Of a stretch of DNA of 64,000 nt, positions 33,533-42,326 are shown in pieces. The position numbers and the translations under genes were made by a program. The DNA comes from Nevskiales bacterium (GTDB lineage: Bacteria > Pseudomonadota > Gammaproteobacteria > Nevskiales > Nevskiaceae), in NCBI GenBank assembly GCA_028698335.1, contig JAQVDP010000004.1, positions 62,001 to 126,000 of the forward strand, read 5' to 3'. Under the pieces are notes generated by a model. It saw only the letters and a program-made list of their open reading frames with translations. It ran no database searches and was not told the DNA's origin. How positions within the stretch are numbered: position 1 is the first letter of the stretch; each line of letters starts with the position of its first letter.

Positions 33533-33553
33533 AAACATACTAACGGTATGTTT
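33533..33553. promoter_or_regulatory. TetR-type operator between divergent operons
   Basis: Perfect 8-bp arms AAACATAC and GTATGTTT are separated by five bases (TAACG). Size and symmetry are typical of TetR operators. A -10-like TATGAT at 33570-33575 would place the operator over the -35 region of the rightward operon, which contains a TetR gene at 35380. It could also cover the leftward promoter. Confidence 0.7.
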
Positions 33554-33629
33554 CGGTGAATTGCAGCGATATGATGAGCCGACATCGATTGGCTGCCGGC
33601 AGCGCGGTCATAACCGGGAGAACGAGCTG

Positions 33630-34040
33630 ATGCATGCGTGGTTACTCTCACGCCTGTGGGAGGCACTGTTCATCAATGCCGAGCTGGCGGTGATCCCACC
33701 GGCGGCGTGGCTGTTGCTCGGCCTGGTGCTGGGAGGGATCTGGATCCATGCCCGGCCTCGGCGGTGCCCGGGGGGCGCCGGCACCGCGCGCCGGTGGATC
33801 GGCCACGGTCTGCGGACCGTGGCGCTGGTCGTCGCGGTCGGTGGCGGCCTGCTGGCAGCCGCCACGTGGTTCGCCGCGCCGTTGCTGGACGACGCCGACC
33901 TGAGCGCGACGATCAGGGTGCAGGCCAGGTCGATCGCCGCCGGACTGATGGCGGGTGCCGGTCTTGCGGCATTGGCGACGCTGGCGCTACGCGGGCCTGC
34001 CTCGGCACTCATGTGCGGTCGCGGCGGGGATTGGCGATGA
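33630..34040 (+). CDS. Small membrane protein of unknown function
   Basis: A 136-residue protein with three hydrophobic segments (around residues 22-35, 62-85 and 102-123) and an Arg-rich stretch after the first. I recognise no family. ATG at 33630 has a GGGAG Shine-Dalgarno. Its stop overlaps the ATG of the exported aminotransferase (ATGA), so the two are translationally coupled. It may anchor or assist the periplasmic enzymes; this is only context. Confidence 0.75.
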   Translation: MHAWLLSRLWEALFINAELAVIPPAAWLLLGLVLGGIWIHARPRRCPGGAGTARRWIGHGLRTVALVVAVGGGLLAAATWFAAPLLDDADLSATIRVQARSIAAGLMAGAGLAALATLALRGPASALMCGRGGDWR

Positions 34041-35383
34041 TCAGTCGCCGCAGCCTCCTCGGCATCGGCGCCATTGGCGCGGCGGGCGCTGCCGTCCACC
34101 CGCGCGCCGAGCAGGCCGCACAGTTGCTCGGCCGGATCGGAGCGGACGAGTCGGCGCCGGCGGGCTGGAACGCGGTGCGCGACGCATTCGACTTCGCGCA
34201 TGCCGCCGCGCCACGGATTCCGATGAACGCGGCCAATCTCACCCCGGAATCGGCACCCGTCTCCGAAGCGATCACCCGAGCCGCACGCCACCTGAACCTG
34301 GACGCGTCCTTCCATCACCGGCTGCTGTTTCTCAAGGCCCAGCGCCAGCGCCTGGCGACGCTGCTCCGCGTGCACCTGGGCATCGAACACCCGTCGAGTG
34401 TCGCAGTGGTCCGCAACACCACCGAGGCCAATGCCATCGTCATCAACGGGCTGGCGCTGAGTGCCGGGGACGAAATCGTGCTCTGGGCGCAGAATCACGA
34501 TACCAACTACCTGAGCTGGCACTACCGCAACAGTGACCGGGGCTGCCGCTGCGTCACCGTCGAAACCCCAGGGCAGCCGCGTGACGACCAGCAGATCGTC
34601 GATGCATTTCTCGCCAAGCTGACGCCGGCGACCCGGGTCGTCTCGTTCAGTCACATCTCCAACGTCACCGGCCTGCGCCTACCCGCCGCAGCGCTATGTG
34701 CCGCGATCCGCTCCTACAACCCCCGGATCTTCATCCATATCGACGGCGCTCAGAGTTGGGGCGCGGTGAGGCTGGATTTGCAGGCCCTGGACTGCGACAG
34801 CTACTCGGCCAGCGCGCACAAGTGGCTGGCGGGCCCGCGCGAACTGGGATTGTTGTACGTGCGCCCGGAATGGATCGAACGCCTGCAGCCCAGCACCGTC
34901 GGATACGACTACGCGATCGAGTATCCCGAGCATGGGCTTCCGTCCGACGCCGAGCGCTTTGCGCTGCTGGGCCAGCGCAACGACGCCCAGCTGGCCGGAC
35001 TCAATACGGCACTCGAATTGCAGATGAATTGGAATCCGGACCGGATCGAAGCACGCATTGCCGAACTGGGCCTGCAGCTCCGGCAGCGGCTCGCCGGCGC
35101 CGGCTTCCGGCTGGTCACCCCCGAGGATCGGCGCTACGCCCTGGGCGTGACCGTGGTCGACCTCGGCGTTGCCGCTGGCGAAGTCGTCAGCGTCTTTCGC
35201 AGGCTGTACGAAGTCCATCGCATTTATGGCGCCTACATTCATGGCCGTAAGGTCTACTGCGACGACCGGCCTCCCGACACACCCGTTGAACATCTGTATC
35301 TGAGACTGTGCCCACACATCTACAACACGCCGGACGACATCGAACGCGTCGCGTCGATTCTCCACACCGAACTGCACCGATGA
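34037..35383 (+). CDS. Tat-exported class V aminotransferase-like PLP enzyme
   Basis: A 448-residue fold-I PLP enzyme of the isopenicillin-N-epimerase/cysteine-desulfurase class. The twin-arginine signal is SRRSLLGIGAIGAAGA (R4-R5). HIDGAQSWG gives the PLP-binding Asp/Gln, and Lys262 in SASAHKWLAG is the Schiff-base lysine. A precedent is PvdN, a Tat-exported class V enzyme that modifies pyoverdine in the periplasm. It is coupled to the membrane protein upstream and to tetR downstream (ATGA overlap), and the TonB receptor follows. The reaction is unknown. Confidence 0.86.
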   Translation: MISRRSLLGIGAIGAAGAAVHPRAEQAAQLLGRIGADESAPAGWNAVRDAFDFAHAAAPRIPMNAANLTPESAPVSEAITRAARHLNLDASFHHRLLFLKAQRQRLATLLRVHLGIEHPSSVAVVRNTTEANAIVINGLALSAGDEIVLWAQNHDTNYLSWHYRNSDRGCRCVTVETPGQPRDDQQIVDAFLAKLTPATRVVSFSHISNVTGLRLPAAALCAAIRSYNPRIFIHIDGAQSWGAVRLDLQALDCDSYSASAHKWLAGPRELGLLYVRPEWIERLQPSTVGYDYAIEYPEHGLPSDAERFALLGQRNDAQLAGLNTALELQMNWNPDRIEARIAELGLQLRQRLAGAGFRLVTPEDRRYALGVTVVDLGVAAGEVVSVFRRLYEVHRIYGAYIHGRKVYCDDRPPDTPVEHLYLRLCPHIYNTPDDIERVASILHTELHR

Positions 35384-36003
35384 CCGAAAAGAACGGTCCG
35401 AGACAGCAGCGCGCGCGCGAGACGCGCCTGCGCCTGATCGACGTTGCCGAACAGCTGTTCGTGGAGCACGGCTACACGCCGGTCTCGGTGGAGCGCATCG
35501 TGCGAGCCGCCGAGGTGACCAAGGGCGCGTTCTATCATCATTTTCCCGACAAACTTGCGGTCTTCCGCGCCGCGTTCGAGCGTGTGGACCGGGAAATGGC
35601 CGAGCGCGTGATGCTCGGCGCGCTCCAGGGCAACTCGCCGCTGGAGATGGTCGGCAAGGGGATGCGTGCATGTTTCGAGCTCTGCACCACGCCCCGCTAC
35701 GGCCGTCTGGTCTATATCGAAGCCCCGAATGCCCTGGGCTGGGAAGAATGGCACCGGATCGATACCAGTATCGCCGCAGAGCTGGTCCATGCCGGCCTCG
35801 AGGCGGCCGTCGAGATGGGTGAACTCTCCGCTGAGGCGCACTCGATCGAGGCGCTGACCACCCTGCTGCTCGGCTCGATCCTCCAGGCGGCGATCACCAT
35901 CGCCCAGGCCGACGATCGCCAGGCGACCTGTCTGAAGCTCGCAGATGAAATGGACCAGTTGCTGCGTGCGCTCTCCTCCGCTTCCACATCCACAACCGTT
36001 TAG
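35380..36003 (+). CDS. TetR-family repressor of the divergent operons
   Basis: A 207-residue TetR regulator. HTH residues ~33-55 (TPVSVERIVRAAEVTKGAFY, HHFPDKLAVF); the ligand domain contains the WEEWHRID region seen in related repressors. Its ATG overlaps the aminotransferase stop. Location inside the operon and a perfect 21-bp palindrome in the divergent promoter suggest it represses both operons, including itself. The inducer is probably the imported or processed ligand. Confidence 0.9.
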   Translation: MTEKNGPRQQRARETRLRLIDVAEQLFVEHGYTPVSVERIVRAAEVTKGAFYHHFPDKLAVFRAAFERVDREMAERVMLGALQGNSPLEMVGKGMRACFELCTTPRYGRLVYIEAPNALGWEEWHRIDTSIAAELVHAGLEAAVEMGELSAEAHSIEALTTLLLGSILQAAITIAQADDRQATCLKLADEMDQLLRALSSASTSTTV

Positions 36004-36007
36004 ATCC

Positions 36008-38566
36008 ATGAACAGACTCGCATCGGGACTCATCGCCGCCGCCGTCGCTTGCTCGGCGCTCCCGGCCGCTCAGGCCCAGGATGATCTGGACTTTCTGTTC
36101 AGTGACGCCCCCCCGCCTCCGGAAAGCCAGGCCCAGACCGGCGCCGGCACCGAGTCGCCAACGCCGCAGCCGGCACCGGCGGCGGCCGATGACAGCCCGC
36201 CGGATGCGGACGGTACCGAGCCGCTGCAGGCGGTGATCCCGGTCGAACCGCTGCACCCTCCGCAGGAGGAGCCGCAACAGACACCGCCGCCCCGGCGCCA
36301 GATCGAGGAGATCGTTGTCACCGCCCAGAAGACGGAGCAGTCGCTGCAGGATGTCCCGCTCTCGGTCAGCGCGCTGAGCGGTGATTTCATCAAGCAGACC
36401 GGCGCGGCCGACCTCACCGATGTGGCCGCGTACGTCCCGAACGTACGCGTCGATACCGACGACCCGGGCTCGCCGCAGGTGTTCATCCGCGGATTCGGTA
36501 CCAACACCTTCAACCCGAGTTTCGAAAGCTCGGTCGGCTTCGTCCAGGACGAGATCTTCTTCGGTCGTGGCGGATACTTCACCGAGTCGATGTTCGATAT
36601 CGATCGCATCGAGGTGCTGCGGGGTCCCCAAGGGACGCTATTCGGGAAGAACACCATTGCAGGCGTCTTCAACGTCACCAGCGCAGGACCGACGGAAGAG
36701 TTCTCCGGCGACGTCCGCTACACCATGGGATCCTACGGAGACCGTCGCATCGAAGTCGGCATGGGCGGCATGGTGACCGACTGGGCCGGCATACGCGTGT
36801 CGGCCCTCAAACGCAGTTCCGACGGTCAGCTGTACAACAGCTTTCTCGATCGCGACGAGGAAAAGCTCGACCAGCGCGCCGAACGCCTGAAGCTGCGCCT
36901 GTATCCGTCCGATTCGGTCGATATGGAACTGACCGTGGTCGATTCGGACACCAGTATCGCGTTCTGGCCGTATCAGCTGTACAAGCTCGATGCTGGCAGT
37001 ACCGCCTATCTGCGGTCCTTCGACCCGGAAATCGAGGATCAGCCCAACGACCTGACCTCGATGGACACGGTCGGTTATCTGGACAAGGGGTCGACCACCG
37101 CAGGCCTGAAGACGGCCTGGTCGGTCGGCGACCTCGGCGGGATCCACGATTTCGAGACTGTCGTGGTGCTCGGCATCTCGCAGTTCTACATCGACCAGCT
37201 CAACGATCTGGACGTGTCGCCGTCCGACATCTCGCGGCTGGACAGTCATGAGGATCACGATCAGCGGACGGTCGAGCTGCGCTTCACCGGAAACAGCGAC
37301 GGCCTTTTCGGCCTCGGCGAGCGTCTCGAATTCGTCACCGGCCTGTATTACTTCGACTCGGACTACGTCCTCAACGCCAAGGTCATTGCCGGCCAGGACC
37401 TGGGATCCTATGCCGTCACGGGCGACGCCCTGGAGCTGATCAGCGGAACCAGCTTCGGGGGGCTGTTCGGCGGCATCACGCTGCCGGGCCTGCCGCTGCT
37501 GGGCACGATCACCGCTCCGCTGATCGGCGACGACTACTACGGGTTCCACTACACCCAGGGGATCACCGCATACGCGGCCTTCGGTCAGTTCACCTGGTAT
37601 CTCGACGAGCACTGGGCGATCACCCCGGGCATCCGTCTGAATCGCGAGAGCAAGGACGTTTCCGCGCAGGGTGGCGGGCATTGCCGGACCGAAGCGCTCG
37701 AGATCTGCATCATGCAGGCCCTGGTTCAGGGCAGCCCGTACGACGAACCCGATCTGCGCCGCAACGAGACCGACGTCTCGCCGAAATTCGTGCTGCAGTA
37801 TTTCTGGGACGACGACCTCAACTTCTATACCAGTTACGCGCGCGGCTACAAGAGCGGCGGCTTCAACGCGATCTCTTTCACCGGAGAAGGCATCGAGTAC
37901 GAGCCGGAAAACGCGCAGACCTACGAGCTGGGCATGAAGGGCAAGTTCCTGGACGGCACCCTGAGTCTGAACACGACCCTGTACCGCACCGAATTCGACA
38001 ACCTGCAGGTCCTGGCCTTCAACGGCTTCTTCTTCGATGTCAGCAATGCCGCGTCCGCCTATTCGCAGGGCCTCGAAGCCGATTTCATGTGGCTGACCCC
38101 CTTCGAGCCGCTGACGATCACCGGTTCACTCGGCATTCTCGACGCCCGTTACGACAACTACGTGGGGGCGCCGGCCCCCTACGGTTCCGAAGAGGACACC
38201 CAGGACCTGAGCGGAAAGCGGATCGCCTTCGCGCCGAGCAAGACCGCCACGCTGACCCCGACATTGTCGCTGCCGCTGTTCGGCAGTCTGGTCACGCAGC
38301 TGAGCGTGGACCTGCTTTATCAGGGCGACCAGTACACGGACACGGATCTGGACCCGAACACCTATGTCGACGATTACATGATGGTGTCGGCGCGGATCAG
38401 CCTCGCCGACGAACAGGGGCTGTGGAGCATCACCTTCGGCGGCAGCAACCTGACCGACAAGCGCGTATTGAATCAGGTCACCGACGCGACATTTTTCCCG
38501 GGCACATACTTCGCGCAACTCGGTGGCGGGCGGCAGCTGTTCGGCGCCGTGTCGATCAACTGGTGA
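36008..38566 (+). CDS. TonB-dependent outer-membrane receptor
   Basis: An 852-residue TonB-dependent receptor. The signal peptide is cleaved after AQA (residue 23). An unusual Pro/Glu/Ala-rich segment of ~75 residues follows, then the TonB box EEIVVTAQK (about 99-107), the plug (QDVPLSVSALSG, VEVLRGPQGTLFGKN-like RIEVLRGPQGTLFGKNT) and a 22-strand barrel ending in an aromatic-rich last strand with terminal Trp. It uses energy from TonB/ExbBD to import a ligand. It starts five bases after tetR, same operon. The plug resembles receptors for non-iron as well as iron ligands, so the cargo is open. Confidence 0.92.
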   Translation: MNRLASGLIAAAVACSALPAAQAQDDLDFLFSDAPPPPESQAQTGAGTESPTPQPAPAAADDSPPDADGTEPLQAVIPVEPLHPPQEEPQQTPPPRRQIEEIVVTAQKTEQSLQDVPLSVSALSGDFIKQTGAADLTDVAAYVPNVRVDTDDPGSPQVFIRGFGTNTFNPSFESSVGFVQDEIFFGRGGYFTESMFDIDRIEVLRGPQGTLFGKNTIAGVFNVTSAGPTEEFSGDVRYTMGSYGDRRIEVGMGGMVTDWAGIRVSALKRSSDGQLYNSFLDRDEEKLDQRAERLKLRLYPSDSVDMELTVVDSDTSIAFWPYQLYKLDAGSTAYLRSFDPEIEDQPNDLTSMDTVGYLDKGSTTAGLKTAWSVGDLGGIHDFETVVVLGISQFYIDQLNDLDVSPSDISRLDSHEDHDQRTVELRFTGNSDGLFGLGERLEFVTGLYYFDSDYVLNAKVIAGQDLGSYAVTGDALELISGTSFGGLFGGITLPGLPLLGTITAPLIGDDYYGFHYTQGITAYAAFGQFTWYLDEHWAITPGIRLNRESKDVSAQGGGHCRTEALEICIMQALVQGSPYDEPDLRRNETDVSPKFVLQYFWDDDLNFYTSYARGYKSGGFNAISFTGEGIEYEPENAQTYELGMKGKFLDGTLSLNTTLYRTEFDNLQVLAFNGFFFDVSNAASAYSQGLEADFMWLTPFEPLTITGSLGILDARYDNYVGAPAPYGSEEDTQDLSGKRIAFAPSKTATLTPTLSLPLFGSLVTQLSVDLLYQGDQYTDTDLDPNTYVDDYMMVSARISLADEQGLWSITFGGSNLTDKRVLNQVTDATFFPGTYFAQLGGGRQLFGAVSINW

Positions 38567-38576
38567 CGCGCGTCAA

Positions 38577-38610
38577 CGAAGAAGCCCCGCCATCCGGCGG
38601 GGCTTCTTCG
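38577..38610. terminator. Bidirectional hairpin terminator between the receptor and clpX
   Basis: A perfect 15-bp stem (CGAAGAAGCCCCGCC / GGCGGGGCTTCTTCG) with loop ATCC. The convergent receptor and clpX genes both end here. Confidence 0.85.
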
Positions 38611-38666
38611 TTGCTACAGCAGTGGATCTCCATCCTTCTGCGGCGTGAACGGACGCCGCCCGCGGA

Positions 38667-39944
38667 TCAGGCCGCCGTACTCTTGGCCCCGGAGCTGCCT
38701 GCGTCGTTGCTTTCGTAGACGATGAAGGGCTTGGCTTCGCCCCGCACCACGGCGTCGTCGATCACGACCTTGCTGACGTTCTGCATCGACGGCAGGTCGT
38801 ACATGACGTCGAGCAGGATGTTCTCCATGATCGTGCGCAGGCCACGGGCGCCGGTCTTGCGATCCTTCGCCTTCTTCGAAATCGCGAGCAGGGCTTCCTC
38901 GCGGAACTCGAGCTGCACGCCTTCCATCTGGAACAGCTTGCCGTACTGCTTGACCAGCGCGTTCTTCGGCTCCTTGAGGATCGACATCAGCGCCTCCTCG
39001 TCGAGCTCGTCGAGCACCGCGACGACCGGCAGACGGCCGATGAATTCCGGGATCATGCCGAAACGGATCAGATCGTCGGGTTCGACCTTCGACATCAGCT
39101 TGCTGACGCGCTCGCTGTCCTGCTCGGACTTCACATTGGCCGCAAAACCGATGCTCGTACGTTCGGTACGCCCCTGGATCACCTTGTCGAGGCCTGCAAA
39201 CGCGCCGCCGCAGATGAACAGCACGCCGCTGGTGTTGACCTGCAGGAACTCCTGTTGCGGGTGTTTGCGTCCACCCTGCGGCGGAACGCTTGCGGTCGTG
39301 CCTTCGATCAGCTTCAGCAATGCCTGCTGCACGCCTTCGCCGGACACGTCGCGGGTAATGCTCGGATTCTCGGACTTGCGCGAGATCTTGTCGATCTCGT
39401 CGATGTAGACGATGCCGCGCTGCGCCTTGTCGATGTCGTAGTCGCACTTCTGCAGCAGGCGCGCGATGATGTTCTCGACGTCCTCACCGACGTAGCCGGC
39501 CTCGGTCAGCGTCGTCGCGTCGGCGATCGCGAATGGGACATCGAGCAGGCGCGCCAGCGTCTCGGCCAGCAGCGTCTTGCCGGATCCGGTCGGGCCGATC
39601 AGCAGGATGTTCGACTTGGCGATCTCGACGCCGTCCGCACCCTTGAGTGACAGACGCTTGTAGTGGTTGTAGACGGCAACCGACAGAATCTTCTTCGCGG
39701 TGTCCTGGCCGATCACATATTCGTCGAGGACGGCGCGGATCTCCTGCGGCTTCGGCAAGCCCTTCGACTGCGGCTTGGCCTGGACTTCCTCGCGGATGAT
39801 GTCATTGCACAGATCGACGCACTCGTCGCAGATGTAGACCGACGGCCCTGCAATCAGTTTGCGAACCTCGTGTTCGCTCTTGCCGCAGAACGAGCAGTAC
39901 AGCACCCGTCCGTTGTGTGATCCATTGCGTGTCTCGTTGGTCAT
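38667..39944 (-). CDS. clpX: ClpX, ATPase subunit of ClpXP
   Basis: A 425-residue AAA+ unfoldase that feeds tagged substrates to ClpP. The N-terminal zinc domain has cysteines 17, 20, 39 and 42; Walker A GPTGSGKT lies near 118-125; the pore loop GYVGEDV and Walker [11 protein letters not shown] follow; the IGF-type ClpP loop appears as RTSIGF. It is downstream of clpP with an 88-base gap. The lon gene that often follows is absent; the TonB receptor system is found instead. Confidence 0.97.
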   Translation of the reverse strand: MTNETRNGSHNGRVLYCSFCGKSEHEVRKLIAGPSVYICDECVDLCNDIIREEVQAKPQSKGLPKPQEIRAVLDEYVIGQDTAKKILSVAVYNHYKRLSLKGADGVEIAKSNILLIGPTGSGKTLLAETLARLLDVPFAIADATTLTEAGYVGEDVENIIARLLQKCDYDIDKAQRGIVYIDEIDKISRKSENPSITRDVSGEGVQQALLKLIEGTTASVPPQGGRKHPQQEFLQVNTSGVLFICGGAFAGLDKVIQGRTERTSIGFAANVKSEQDSERVSKLMSKVEPDDLIRFGMIPEFIGRLPVVAVLDELDEEALMSILKEPKNALVKQYGKLFQMEGVQLEFREEALLAISKKAKDRKTGARGLRTIMENILLDVMYDLPSMQNVSKVVIDDAVVRGEAKPFIVYESNDAGSSGAKSTAA

Positions 39945-40032
39945 CTCTCGTCCTCATCCGGACGACTGCGCCCGGCGACACCTGTATAGCACAGTGTCAT
40001 TTTCCTGCAAAACGTCCGCTGGCGAGCGCCAC

Positions 40033-40653
40033 TTATGCGTCAGAACCCGCCCGTTCGACGAGGATATGGTCGATCAGACCGTACTCCTTGGCGGCCTCGG
40101 CATTCATGAAAAAGTCCCGCTCGACATCGCGCTCGATCTTCTCCAGCGGCTGGCCGGTGAACTCCGACATCATGCGGTTCAGACGCTCGCGCAGGAACAG
40201 GATTTCGCGTGCCTGAATCTCGATATCGGAGGCCTGGCCCTGAGCCCCACCCGACGGCTGGTGGATCATGACCCGTGCGTTCGGCAACGCATACCGCTTG
40301 CCCTTCGCCCCGGCGCCGAGCAGGAACGCCCCCATGCTCGCGGCCTGGCCGATGCACATCGTGCTCACGTCCGGCTTGATGAAGCGCATGGTGTCGTAGA
40401 TCGACAGGCCCGAGGTGATCACGCCGCCCGGCGAGTTGATATACATATGGATGTCCTTGTCCGGGTTCTCGGATTCAAGGAACAGGAGCTGCGCCACGAC
40501 CAGGTTGGCCATGTAGTCGTCGATCGGGCCGACGATGAACACGACCCGCTCCTTGAGCAGGCGCGAATAGATATCGAACGCCCGCTCTCCCCTAGCCGTC
40601 TGTTCGACAACCATCGGAACCAGGTGCTGAGCGCGAGTCGGAATATCGGTCAT
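40033..40653 (-). CDS. clpP: ClpP protease subunit
   Basis: A 206-residue serine protease forming the double-ring chamber of ClpXP/ClpAP. Catalytic Ser106 in [10 protein letters not shown] and His131 in VMIHQPSGG are visible, and the Asp lies in the segment around residue 180. ATG at 40653 gives a short N-terminal propeptide ([13 protein letters not shown]). It sits between tig and clpX in the canonical order. Confidence 0.97.
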   Translation of the reverse strand: MTDIPTRAQHLVPMVVEQTARGERAFDIYSRLLKERVVFIVGPIDDYMANLVVAQLLFLESENPDKDIHMYINSPGGVITSGLSIYDTMRFIKPDVSTMCIGQAASMGAFLLGAGAKGKRYALPNARVMIHQPSGGAQGQASDIEIQAREILFLRERLNRMMSEFTGQPLEKIERDVERDFFMNAEAAKEYGLIDHILVERAGSDA

Positions 40654-40702
40654 GGCAGTTTTATATTTGATTTGAAGAGCTTTCGCCCGGGTGTTCAGGT
40701 AC

Positions 40703-40731
40703 GGCGGGCGGAGACGTCGCCTCCACCCGCC
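40703..40731 (-). terminator. Attenuator-like hairpin between tig and clpP
   Basis: A GC-rich stem with one mismatch (GGCGGGCGGAG region pairing with CTCCACCCGCC) and a seven-base loop lies in the 96-base gap. It has no T-run, so it probably reduces read-through or stabilises the tig 3' end rather than fully terminating. Confidence 0.5.
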
Positions 40732-40749
40732 GCCAGTGTACCCGGAGCG

Positions 40750-42072
40750 CTAGGCAGCCTGCTGCTGCGGCTTGAGCAACTCGTCGAGCGACTGGGTCTT
40801 GTCGGTCACGTCGGCCTGTCCGAGGACCGTATCGACGACCTGCTCTTCGAGCACCATCGCGCTGAGCCCCTGCATCATGTCGGGCCGCGAGCGGTAGAAG
40901 GTCTTGACCTGCTCCGGTTCCTCGTAGTCCGCCGCGATGTTGTCCAGCGCTTTCTCGACGCGCTCGGGATCGAGCTTGATTTCCTGGGCCTTGATCACCT
41001 CACTGACGAGCAGTCCCAGTGCCACCCGGCGGTTGGCGGTCTGCTCGAACAGGTTGTCCGGCAGCAGCTGCGCAAGCTTGTCGGCGTCCATGTTGCCCAT
41101 GTTCATGCGCGCCGCGGCCTCCTGGCGCAGGCGGGGCAACTCCTGTTCGATCAACGCAGCCGGAATGTCCATCGGGTTGGCTTCGATCAGCTTGTCGAAC
41201 AGCTGGCCTTTGAGCTGCGCCACAACGCCCTTGTCGCGCTCCTTCTCGAGCGCGCCCCGGCACTTCTCGCGCAGTCCGGCCTCGCCCGTCGCCGGGTCGA
41301 CCATGTGCGCCTTGAGGAACTCCTCGTCGATCTCCGGCAGTTTCGGTTCCTGGACCTGCTTGAGCGACACTTCGAACTGCGCGGTCTTGCCCCGCAGATT
41401 TTCCGCGCGGTAGTCCTCGGGGAAGCTGACGTCGACGGTGAAAGACTCACCGGCCGCGTGTCCGGCAATGCCGTTCTCGAGGTCGGGCAGGAACTGGCCT
41501 GCGCCGATTTCGAAGGTGACATCCTTGCCTTCGCTGCCGGCGAACGCTTCGCCGTCGATCTTGCCGACGAAGTCGACCTTCACCGTGTCGCCGGTCTGCG
41601 CCGCACGCTCGACGTCGTCGAACGTCCGTCGTGCCTTGCGCAGGTTATCGATCAGCTGATCGACGTCCGCATCGGTGACGTCGACCACCGGGCGCTCCAG
41701 CTTGAGCTCCGAGAACGGCTTGAGGCTGATTTCCGGGTACACCTCGAAGTGCGCCACGTACTCCAGCGCTTCTCCCGGCGTCTCGGCCGTGATGTCGATC
41801 TTCGGCTGGCCGGCCGGATTCACGCCGGCCTGGTTCAGCGCCTCCGGGTAGGTCTGCTGAACGATGTCCGAGATCGCATCCATGCGAGCGGATGCTCCGA
41901 ACTGCTGCTCCACGACCTTGCGCGGCGCCTTGCCCGGACGGAAACCCGGCACTTTCGCGCGGCTGGCGTAGCGCTGCAGGCGCTCGTCAACGGCTTTCGC
42001 GACCCGCTCGGCAGGAACGCGCACACGCATCTGCCGGCGCAGTCCGCCCGGCGAATCGACATTAACTTCCAT
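40750..42072 (-). CDS. tig: Trigger factor
   Basis: A 440-residue ribosome-bound chaperone and prolyl isomerase. The N-terminal ribosome-docking domain holds the GFRPGKAP signature, the middle FKBP domain runs from GDTVKVDFVGKIDGEAF, and the C-terminal helical arms follow. I chose ATG at 42072 (MEVNVDSPGG); a longer frame runs toward tRNA-Leu and is not plausible. It heads the tig-clpP-clpX block behind tRNA-Leu, as in pseudomonads. Confidence 0.97.
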   Translation of the reverse strand: MEVNVDSPGGLRRQMRVRVPAERVAKAVDERLQRYASRAKVPGFRPGKAPRKVVEQQFGASARMDAISDIVQQTYPEALNQAGVNPAGQPKIDITAETPGEALEYVAHFEVYPEISLKPFSELKLERPVVDVTDADVDQLIDNLRKARRTFDDVERAAQTGDTVKVDFVGKIDGEAFAGSEGKDVTFEIGAGQFLPDLENGIAGHAAGESFTVDVSFPEDYRAENLRGKTAQFEVSLKQVQEPKLPEIDEEFLKAHMVDPATGEAGLREKCRGALEKERDKGVVAQLKGQLFDKLIEANPMDIPAALIEQELPRLRQEAAARMNMGNMDADKLAQLLPDNLFEQTANRRVALGLLVSEVIKAQEIKLDPERVEKALDNIAADYEEPEQVKTFYRSRPDMMQGLSAMVLEEQVVDTVLGQADVTDKTQSLDELLKPQQQAA

Positions 42073-42111
42073 TAGTATGTCTCTGTATTTTCTCAGAATT
42101 ACACGCGGTGT

Positions 42112-42196
42112 TGGTGCGAAAGGAGAGACTCGAACTCTCACGCCTTTCGGCGCTGGAACCTAAATCCAGTGCGTCTACCAGTTCCGCCACTTTCGC
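42112..42196 (-). tRNA. tRNA-Leu (anticodon TAG)
   Basis: An 85-base class II tRNA on the minus strand starting GCGAAAGTGGCGGAACTGG. Anticodon loop TTTAGGT gives TAG; a long variable arm (GCGCCGAAAGGCGT) and T-loop TTCGAGT are present; CCA is encoded. It lies 39 bases upstream of tig. Confidence 0.97.
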
Positions 42197-42326
42197 GACA
42201 GCCGTACAGTATAGCAGCGCCCTGCTTTCGCATCGCCCACCATCGAAAGGCCGCCATTGTGGCCGAAATCCTCCCGCGACATCAGGCCTTTCGCGGCCAC
42301 CGCGCCGCTTTGACTCCATTTCGCCC

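Noticed and set aside
39859-42075. Long plus-strand open frame through clpP and tig
   Set aside because: Antisense to two certain genes; Leu/Arg/Asp-rich composition without motifs.
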